Shown piece after piece: positions 1 to 3,422 of a DNA stretch of 5,311 nucleotides; within the stretch, counting starts at the first letter, position 1, and every line of letters starts with the position of its first letter. Source of the stretch: Hyphomicrobiales bacterium. Its GTDB lineage: Bacteria; Pseudomonadota; Alphaproteobacteria; Parvibaculales; Parvibaculaceae. The notes beneath the pieces were generated by a model. It did not search any database. It was not told the DNA's origin and saw nothing but the letters and a program-made list of their open reading frames with translations. The position numbers and the translations under genes were made by a program. The stretch covers positions 1-5,311 of the forward strand of contig JAATFR010000221.1 in NCBI GenBank assembly GCA_015655095.1, written 5' to 3'.

Positions 1-395
1 GAATCGCCGCAATGGGCGATCAGCGCATTCACCAGCGTGCCGCTCTCATGCCCCGCCGCCGGGTGCACGACGAGGCCGACGGGCTTGTCGATGACGAGCA
101 GGTCGTCGTCCTCATAGACGATGGCAAGCGGGATATCCTCGCCGCGAGGTTCGGCCGGCACCGCCTCGGGCACGCCGAGCGACACTGTCTGCCCGGCCTT
201 GAGGATATGCCCGGCATCGAGCACCGGCCGGCCGTCCAGCAGGGCATGCCCGGCCTCGATCAGCACCTTGATGCGGGTGCGCGACAGCGGCTGGGCCTCC
301 GCGCCCTGGAACTGGCGCGCCAGGAAGCGATCGATACGCTCGCCGGCCTCGGCAACCTCGAAGGCCCGGGAGGAAATCTCTGTGGAACTGTTCAT
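1..395 (-). CDS. RluA-family 23S rRNA pseudouridine synthase (RluD-like), 5' part only
   Basis: The reading frame starts at an ATG (395-393) and is open to the left edge, giving 131 codons of a protein that is normally about 300-350 residues. Residues about 18-80 read as an S4 RNA-binding domain (RIDRFLARQF, then LSRTRIKVLIEAGHALLDGR and AGHILKAGQTVSL). Residues about 99-125 are the start of the catalytic domain, with the family motif LLVIDKPVGLVVHPAAGH followed by GTLVNAL. The catalytic Asp motif (HRLDxxTSG in the family) should lie just beyond the window, so activity cannot be judged. The family converts uridines to pseudouridine in 23S rRNA in the cytoplasm; RluD-type members act on helix 69. 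There is no strong Shine-Dalgarno sequence before the ATG. The gene is divergent from the tRNA gene next to it. The exact paralogue (RluA, C or D type) is not settled; the S4 domain excludes plain RluA. Confidence 0.9.
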   Translation of the reverse strand, partial: MNSSTEISSRAFEVAEAGERIDRFLARQFQGAEAQPLSRTRIKVLIEAGHALLDGRPVLDAGHILKAGQTVSLGVPEAVPAEPRGEDIPLAIVYEDDDLLVIDKPVGLVVHPAAGHESGTLVNALIAHCGD

Positions 396-460
396 CCGCG
401 CTAGGTAAGGGGGAACGCGCGGAAAGCCAAGATTTCAATCCGCAAAAGCTCAGATCGCCC

Positions 461-489
461 TTGCTGCCGACGCCGATTACCGCTATACG
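461..489 (+). promoter_or_regulatory. Putative sigma-70-type promoter of the tRNA-Glu gene
   Basis: TTGCTG at 461-466 and TATACG at 484-489 are spaced by 17 bases, close to the -35/-10 consensus as relaxed in alphaproteobacteria. The implied transcription start near 495 lies about ten bases before the mature tRNA 5' end at 506, which is the usual arrangement for a stable RNA gene. This is inferred from sequence and spacing only. Confidence 0.45.
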
Positions 490-505
490 CGCACTCCTTG
501 CCGCT

Positions 506-581
506 GCTCCCATCGTCTAGTGGCCCAGGACGTCGCCCTCTCACGGCGAAAACACCGGTTCGAGTCCGGTTGGGAGCGCCA
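506..581 (+). tRNA. tRNA-Glu (anticodon CTC)
   Basis: A complete cloverleaf of 76 bases including an encoded CCA (579-581). The acceptor stem GCTCCCA (506-512) pairs with TGGGAGC (571-577), followed by discriminator G. The D arm is GTCT...GGAC. The anticodon stem TCGCC (533-537) pairs with GGCGA (545-549), and the seven-base loop CTCTCAC places CTC (540-542) at positions 34-36, which reads the Glu codon GAG. The T arm ACCGG / TTCGAGT / CCGGT is intact. It decodes GAG, the favoured Glu codon of high-GC genomes. tRNA genes are common integration sites, but I find no second copy of its 3' end in the window. Confidence 0.97.
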
Positions 582-763
582 ACAATTTCAAGCCCGTACA
601 CATCCTGATCACACATTTCTCCGGATAGGATCCGTGGACAAATGTCTGTGAGTTTCGGCATATCTCGACCTTGCTGATCGGCCTGTCGCCGTCCCCCAGC
701 CCAAAAAAGGGGCTCCGAAAAAACTTCCTCGCCGAAAAATTCCAGTCCACAAAATCTTCGCTT

Positions 764-780
764 GTTCCCAAAGTTGGAAC
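764..780 (+). promoter_or_regulatory. Inverted repeat in the likely higB promoter region
   Basis: GTTCCCAAAGTTGGAAC forms GTTCC(C)AA / TTGGAAC, a 7-bp inverted repeat with one unpaired C and a two-base centre. It lies 16 bases before the higB ATG and just before TATTAT (782-787), a good -10-like hexamer. HigA-type antitoxins usually bind such dyads to repress their own operon, so this is a candidate operator; that role is inferred. No well-spaced -35 box is obvious. Confidence 0.35.
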
Positions 781-796
781 ATATTATGAAATAAGC

Positions 797-1099
797 ATGC
801 GCATCATCGCTCAAAGAACGATCGCCAAATTCATGGCGGCTCACCCGGAGACGATCACAAGCCTCTCTCGCTGGGTCAAGATCGCCAAGAATGCGAGGTG
901 GATGACAACGAATGACGTCCAGCAGGATTTTGCAAAAGCCAAAGTCATCAATGGTGAACGCGTGAGATTTGAAGTGGCGGGCGGCAATTTTCGTATGATT
1001 GCGGCTTTCCACTTTGAAGCACAGGTGGTGTTTATAAAGTTTCTCGGCACTCACGCTGACTATGAGAGGATGGACGCTGAGACAGTTTCTCTATTCTAG
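797..1099 (+). CDS. higB: HigB-type mRNA interferase toxin (RelE superfamily)
   Basis: A 100-residue protein, the usual size for the HigB_toxin family. These toxins cleave mRNA, in several members while it is bound to the ribosome, and stop translation until neutralised by HigA. Family landmarks are MRIIAQRTIAKFMAAHP at the start, RWVKIAKNARW near residue 25, FEVAGGNFRMIAAF (58-71) and the C-terminal KFLGTHADYERMDAETV (81-97), the strongest signature. The frame is open further upstream to an ATG at 671, but the family N-terminus aligns with the ATG at 797, so the extra 42 codons are rejected. The Shine-Dalgarno sequence is poor. The local GC content is low (26 of 60 bases in 781-840, against 41 of 60 in 5161-5220), which fits acquired DNA. 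The toxin lies first and the antitoxin second, as is typical of higBA. Confidence 0.9.
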   Translation: MRIIAQRTIAKFMAAHPETITSLSRWVKIAKNARWMTTNDVQQDFAKAKVINGERVRFEVAGGNFRMIAAFHFEAQVVFIKFLGTHADYERMDAETVSLF

Positions 1100-1137
1100 A
1101 GCAAAATGCGTTTAAGCGTAAACGCTGATTTCCTCTA
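1097..1137. repeat. Long imperfect palindrome over the higB stop codon
   Basis: The left arm TAGAGCAAAATGCGTTTA (1097-1114) and right arm TAAACGCTGATTTCCTCTA (1119-1137) are complementary over most of their length. The inner 7 bp (GCGTTTA / TAAACGC) are perfect around an AGCG centre, the outer TAGAG / CTCTA are perfect, and a mismatch and a small bulge lie between. The left arm begins with the higB stop codon TAG. No T-run follows, so it is not a canonical terminator, though the RNA hairpin could separate toxin from antitoxin expression. The TAGAGCAAAATGCG type of end resembles dispersed palindromic elements common between rhizobial genes; that likeness is from memory and untested. Confidence 0.5.
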
Positions 1138-1146
1138 ACTCATTGC

Positions 1147-1189
1147 TTTGACGCGTCTTGCGATTCTTGCCGATTCCGTCAAATCGCAA
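1147..1189. promoter_or_regulatory. Cluster of inverted and direct repeats before higA (candidate operator/promoter)
   Basis: Several exact symmetries are packed into 43 bases. TTTGACG (1147-1153) pairs with CGTCAAA (1177-1183). TTGCGATT (1158-1165) pairs with AATCGCAA (1182-1189). GACGCGTC (1150-1157) is a palindrome. TTGCGATTC (1158-1166) and TTGCCGATTC (1167-1176) are near-identical tandem copies, about one helical turn apart. TTGACG (1148-1153) could be a -35 box, but the hexamer 17 bases on (CGATTC) is a poor -10. The site fits an internal higA promoter with a HigA operator, which is inferred. The two inverted repeats share 1182-1183, so they could also form alternative RNA stems. Confidence 0.4.
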
Positions 1190-1208
1190 AACGCCATAGG
1201 AGACAAAA

Positions 1209-1583
1209 ATGGACATTCGACCGATCCGCAGCGATGACGATCTGACGGCCGCTCTTCGGGAAGTCGAGCGTCTTTGGAATGCTGCTCCGGGCACGCCCGA
1301 CGCTGACAAGATGGAAGTTCTGGTTACCCTCATTCAGGCGTTCGAGAACGAGCATCATCCTATCCCGGATGCCGATCCGATCGACTTGATCCTGCACGCA
1401 ATGGAGGTGAAGGGGCGCACCCAGAAGGACCTTGCCGCCTTGCTCGGATCAAAATCCAGGGCTTCGGAAATCCTCAGGCGGAGGCGCCCCCTCACGATGG
1501 CGCAAGCCTACAAGATCAACAGGGAATGGGGCATACCGGCGGATGCATTGATTGTGCCCTATCATATCGAGAAGGCTGCCTGA
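1209..1583 (+). CDS. higA: HigA-type antitoxin with XRE-family HTH
   Basis: A 124-residue protein of the HigA antitoxin family (COG5499 type). The N-terminal half (MDIRPIRSDDDLTAAL, then EVERLWNAAPGTPDADKMEV) is the family's helical dimer/toxin-binding part. Residues about 60-112 form a HTH_3 domain: LILHAMEVKGRTQKDLAALL, then GSKSRASEILRRRRPLTMAQ, ending in WGIPADALI. It binds and neutralises HigB and usually represses the higBA operon. The ATG is set by a good AGGAGA (1198-1203) five bases upstream. The 109-base distance from higB is far longer than the usual few bases or overlap and holds possible operator elements, so higA may have its own promoter. Codon use is closer to the flanking genome than that of higB. 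Confidence 0.9.
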   Translation: MDIRPIRSDDDLTAALREVERLWNAAPGTPDADKMEVLVTLIQAFENEHHPIPDADPIDLILHAMEVKGRTQKDLAALLGSKSRASEILRRRRPLTMAQAYKINREWGIPADALIVPYHIEKAA

Positions 1584-1609
1584 TCCGTCCTTGCCCGTCG
1601 CGTCGCGTG

Positions 1610-1631
1610 GCTGGCAAAATAAAGCGCCAGC
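1610..1631 (+). terminator. Weak stem-loop between convergent higA and the small membrane gene
   Basis: GCTGGC (1610-1615) pairs with GCCAGC (1626-1631) around a ten-base A-rich loop, 26 bases after the higA stop and just before the end of the convergent minus-strand gene. No T-run follows on either strand, so it is at best a weak or factor-dependent transcription end. Listed mainly for its position. Confidence 0.2.
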
Positions 1632-1642
1632 TGCCGCCGCCA

Positions 1643-1774
1643 TCACTTGCCGGCCACCCACAGGCCCAGACGCCGGCGCCGGGCGTTCTTCTGGTGTTCG
1701 ATGTACTGGCTCAGGTACCAGGTGCCGAACACCAATCCCAGCCATGCGGCAAAGATCGCAATAACCCACACCAT
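1643..1774 (-). CDS. Small single-pass membrane protein, unknown function (43 residues)
   Basis: The ATG at 1774-1772 follows AGGAGA (1786-1781) by six bases, one of the best ribosome binding sites in the window, so this short frame is probably real. The protein starts MVWVIAIFAAWLGLVFGTWY, a hydrophobic span of about 20 residues forming one transmembrane helix. A polar tail follows with QYIEHQKNARRRR and then LGLWVAGK. By the positive-inside rule the basic tail should be cytoplasmic and the N-terminus outside. The frame could be extended upstream by 22 residues (to 1840), but that stretch is not hydrophobic and has no comparable binding site. I do not recognise the family. It is convergent with higA and lies after the LuxR-type gene on the same strand, 167 bases away with two hairpins between, so it is probably a separate transcription unit. 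Confidence 0.65.
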   Translation of the reverse strand: MVWVIAIFAAWLGLVFGTWYLSQYIEHQKNARRRRLGLWVAGK

Positions 1775-1886
1775 GTTCGGTCTCCTGTTCCCCGATGGCA
1801 GGGGGGGACAAATGTCCAGGCGCCGCAGCCATGCCGGCACCGTTCACCACCCATCACTATTCCCGCGGCCGTGACCTGCCTGTGAG

Positions 1887-1905
1887 GCGGACCTGACCGG
1901 TCCGC
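1887..1905 (-). terminator. GC-rich hairpin downstream of the LuxR-type gene
   Basis: GCGGACC (1887-1893) and GGTCCGC (1899-1905) form a perfect 7-bp stem with a five-base loop, about 30 bases past a longer hairpin over the regulator's stop codon. There is no T-run on the minus strand, so this is a candidate transcript-end or stabilising structure rather than a clear intrinsic terminator. Confidence 0.3.
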
Positions 1906-1933
1906 TTCTCCAGCGACCCTCGCCGGAAGCGGG

Positions 1934-1957
1934 CAACGAGCTCAGAAGAGCTCGTTG
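1934..1957 (-). terminator. Perfect 10-bp hairpin spanning the stop codon of the LuxR-type gene
   Basis: On the minus strand CAACGAGCTC, loop TTCT and GAGCTCGTTG form a perfect 10-bp stem with a four-base loop. The last codons and the TGA (1944-1942) lie inside it. The RNA hairpin would be strong, but the bases after it are GC-rich, so it is not a standard intrinsic terminator. Protection of the mRNA 3' end or factor-assisted termination is possible. Confidence 0.4.
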
Positions 1958-2583
1958 GTCAGGAATGCGATCTCGGTGCGATTGCGCGCCTTGATCTTCC
2001 GCATGATGTTGCGGACATGCACCTTCACGGTGCATTCGCCCATGTTGAGCTTGTAGGCGATGATCTTGTTGGATTCGCCCTGTCGCAGGCGGTCGATCAC
2101 ATCGAGCTGGCGCTGGGTCAGTCCGTCGGCGCGCCGCTTGGCAGTCGCGTCCGGAGGATTCGCGGCGGCGGATGCGCGTGGGGCCAGCAAGCCGCTGGCG
2201 GGAACGAAGGTTCCCCCGGCCCGGACCAGGCGGATGGCAGCGACCGCCACATCCAGATTGGCGCTCATGGCGATGTAGCCCATGGCGCCATGCTCGAGGG
2301 CGGTGACGATCTCTGCCGGTTCCTCATAGTCGGAGACGACGATGACACGCGCACCCGCTATGCCGTGAACGACCGGCTTGAGATCGCGCCGGACGGCAGC
2401 CTCTGTCGATTTGCGGCCCGTGGCGCACAGCAGGACGATCAGCATGCCCTCCTGCGTGCCTGCCTGTTGCCAGTCAGCGACGCTCGCATAGCCGTTGATC
2501 GCGAAGTTCGGTTCGGATGCTGCAAGACACCGCATCAGGCAGCCCCGCTGAAGCGTATTCTCGTCGATGACGACGATGCGCGT
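1942..2583 (-). CDS. LuxR-type regulator with degenerate receiver domain; probable ACG start (ATG alternative at 2535)
   Basis: Read from ACG at 2583-2581 this is a 213-residue cytoplasmic DNA-binding regulator. Residues 1-130 form a response-regulator receiver: RIVVIDEN is strand 1 with an acidic pair (IDE), RVIVVSDYEEPAEIVTALEH and GAMGYI are strands 4-5. The usual phospho-acceptor Asp of strand 3 is replaced in IVLLCATGRKS, and the conserved Lys after strand 5 is missing (GYIAMS), so phosphorylation is unlikely. Residues 155-207 are a LuxR/GerE HTH (LTQRQLDVIDRLRQGE, SNKIIAYKLN, CTVKVHVRNIMRKIKARNR). The only standard start is ATG at 2535 (197 residues), which removes strand 1 and has no binding site. 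A perfect AGGAGG lies eight bases before the ACG, where homologues begin MRIVV. A TAG at 2589-2587 blocks any longer frame. Either ACG is used or ATG mutated to ACG. The targets are unknown. Confidence 0.85.
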   Translation of the reverse strand, partial: TRIVVIDENTLQRGCLMRCLAASEPNFAINGYASVADWQQAGTQEGMLIVLLCATGRKSTEAAVRRDLKPVVHGIAGARVIVVSDYEEPAEIVTALEHGAMGYIAMSANLDVAVAAIRLVRAGGTFVPASGLLAPRASAAANPPDATAKRRADGLTQRQLDVIDRLRQGESNKIIAYKLNMGECTVKVHVRNIMRKIKARNRTEIAFLTNELF

Positions 2584-2586
2584 CTG

Positions 2587-2787
2587 CTAATCCTCCTGAG
2601 GCTTCCTGCCAGGGCGAGGTTCGCTGCTGGTCCCCGCGGGATAATCTTCCTTCTTGAATTCAAGAAAAGATGCCGGAGGTTTCAAAGGTAGTTCGGCTCT
2701 GGCAGGAAATGATTCTGCTTCCACGTAATCTAAAGAAAAATCGCTCACGGTCCCGATCTCCGAGTAATTATTTTCCAACACCGTCAC
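2587..2787 (-). CDS. Small frame of unknown function, coupled between PilZ-like relic and LuxR-type gene
   Basis: A 66-codon frame beginning with GTG (2787-2785), which overlaps the stop of the preceding PilZ-like frame as GTGA. It ends with TAG (2589-2587), only three bases before the ACG of the regulator. The close fit at both ends suggests translational coupling. The predicted protein is acidic near the N-terminus (ENNYSEIGTVSDFSLDYVEA) and proline- and charge-rich towards the end (FKKEDYPAG, RPGRKPQED), probably disordered, with no domain I recognise. It has no Shine-Dalgarno sequence of its own. Third codon positions are only about half G or C, below the neighbouring genes, so it may be non-coding, a leader frame, or the old C-terminal tail of the upstream gene. 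Low confidence. Confidence 0.3.
   Translation of the reverse strand: MTVLENNYSEIGTVSDFSLDYVEAESFPARAELPLKPPASFLEFKKEDYPAGTSSEPRPGRKPQED
2592..2597 (-). promoter_or_regulatory. Ribosome binding site that decides the LuxR-type gene start
   Basis: AGGAGG on the minus strand, a full match to the anti-Shine-Dalgarno core, lies eight bases before ACG (2583-2581) and 56 bases before the first ATG (2535). Its spacing fits only the ACG, or initiation at nearby non-standard codons. It is inside the last codons of the preceding 66-codon frame, whose TAG falls between it and the ACG. Confidence 0.7.
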
Positions 2788-3058
2788 TTGTCTATCGCGG
2801 ACAGGACGGCAGCACTTAATATTCTGGCAAGCTTCATGTCATTCAGGTCGCGGCAGAATTGAACGCTGTGGCGGGAGCGCCCTGCCCGCCCGACGATCCA
2901 TTCGATATCTTGCTCTCGCCCTTCATCGACGAAACGATGAAGGGGCAGGAAAAGCATTCGCTGTTGTGAGAGAAGCGCGCCGAAACCCAGAAAGATGCAG
3001 TCTACATCAATGCAAGGGTCAAAACGCTACGTTGTATGGCGTAGATTCTGTTCTCCAT
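2784..3058 (-). pseudogene. PilZ-domain-like small protein gene, apparently frameshifted
   Basis: An ATG at 3058 follows GGGAG (3069-3065) by six bases and opens MENRIYAIQRSVLTLALM, which stops at TAG (3004-3002). One frame over (-1), without a stop from 3024 to 2784, the reading continues DVDCIFLGFGALLSQQ, then RFVDEGREQDIEWIVGRAGR, SRHSVQF and DLNDMKLARIL, ending in TGA. In order these resemble a short PilZ domain: basic N-terminus, C-x-(D-x-S)-x-x-GA-L-L, a V-x-W strand, then a G-V-x-F strand and a C-terminal helix. PilZ domains bind c-di-GMP through an Arg-rich N-terminal motif and the D/N-x-S-x-x-G motif; here the Asp/Ser are replaced, so binding is doubtful. Joining the frames requires one missing base (mutation, sequencing error or frameshifting). 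An intact 57-codon part remains from ATG 2957. The family call is by eye and tentative. Confidence 0.4.
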
Positions 3059-3418
3059 GTCCTTCTCCCATCGCGGAGTGGGTGGACTATCGGACCAATC
3101 GGCGCTTTCTGTCCTGAAAGAATTCCGAAATCTATTGCCATGCACGGAAGATAAATGGCGTAATCGACGCTCATTCGGGCGTGCTCGAGGCCGCCGGCCG
3201 TGGATTTGGCCTATGTATATACAGATTTTGGGGCGCCAGCTCGTCACCTCGACCCGAGGTCCGCGACTCCCTTGAATTGCGCGTGAAAGGTCAAGTCGAA
3301 GTCTCGGGAAAGAATGGCGCCATGACGGGCCATGCCATTCCGGACATGCCTCGGGCGCCCGGCACCCGGCCGCCGGGATCGAATATCCGCTCGCTCCCGG
3401 AGCCCCGTGATCCGAAGA
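3059..3418. other. Intergenic stretch without a convincing gene
   Basis: About 360 bases between the end of the TRAP permease gene and the PilZ-like frame, both on the minus strand. Frames on both strands are short, arginine-rich or lack binding sites. The most protein-like is a 51-codon minus frame at 3174-3019 (MSVDYAIYLPCMAIDFGIL...), which has no recognised family and runs into the PilZ-like frame. The left half is near 50% GC, and the right half next to the permease gene is GC-rich. A promoter for the minus-strand cluster should lie here, but I cannot pick a clear one. Confidence 0.4.
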
Positions 3419-3422
3419 TCAC
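3407..3422 (-). terminator. UUCG-loop hairpin at the TRAP permease stop codon
   Basis: On the minus strand GTGATC, loop TTCG and GATCAC form a perfect 6-bp stem closed by a stable UUCG tetraloop. The permease TGA (3421-3419) is inside it. The following bases are GC-rich (GGGGCTCCGGGAGC can form a second small stem) and no T-run follows. A 3'-end structure is likely; a true intrinsic terminator is not shown. Confidence 0.4.

Noticed and set aside
698..714. AGCCC / GGGCT stem-loop as a tRNA or operon terminator
   Set aside because: Five-bp stem, no T-run on either strand, and more than 100 bases from the tRNA end.
541..771. 76-codon minus-strand frame ending PTGLEPVFSP
   Set aside because: Its C-terminus is again tRNA antisense translation and no family features are seen in the rest.
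671..796. N-terminal extension of higB from ATG 671
   Set aside because: HigB family proteins begin at the MRxI segment encoded from 797; the extra 42 residues are unlike the family and overlap the likely promoter.
401..1054. Long minus-strand frame across the tRNA and higB region
   Set aside because: It includes the antisense translation of the tRNA (GAPNRTRTGVFAV), a well-known source of spurious predicted proteins, and lies opposite higB, which has clear family motifs.
636..1817. GGACAAATGTC present at 636-646 and 1806-1816 as a repeat pair
   Set aside because: An 11-base repeat pair is expected by chance in 5.3 kb, and nothing else around the copies is shared.
2017..2691. Plus-strand frames opposite the LuxR-type gene
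   Set aside because: They are shadows of the minus-strand regulator, which has a recognisable HTH and receiver fold.
2871..2881. GGGAGCGCC, matching the end of the tRNA-Glu gene, as a possible attachment-site copy
   Set aside because: Only nine bases match, in GC-rich sequence, and the T-arm part is not repeated; expected by chance in a window this size at a few percent or more.
2832..2969. Plus-strand frame reading KLHVIQVAAELNAVAG... and ending DETMKGQEKHSLL
   Set aside because: It has no start codon near its beginning (TAA upstream, no ATG/GTG/TTG with a binding site), and the opposite strand gives a PilZ-like reading with a good start upstream. Kept in mind as a weaker alternative.
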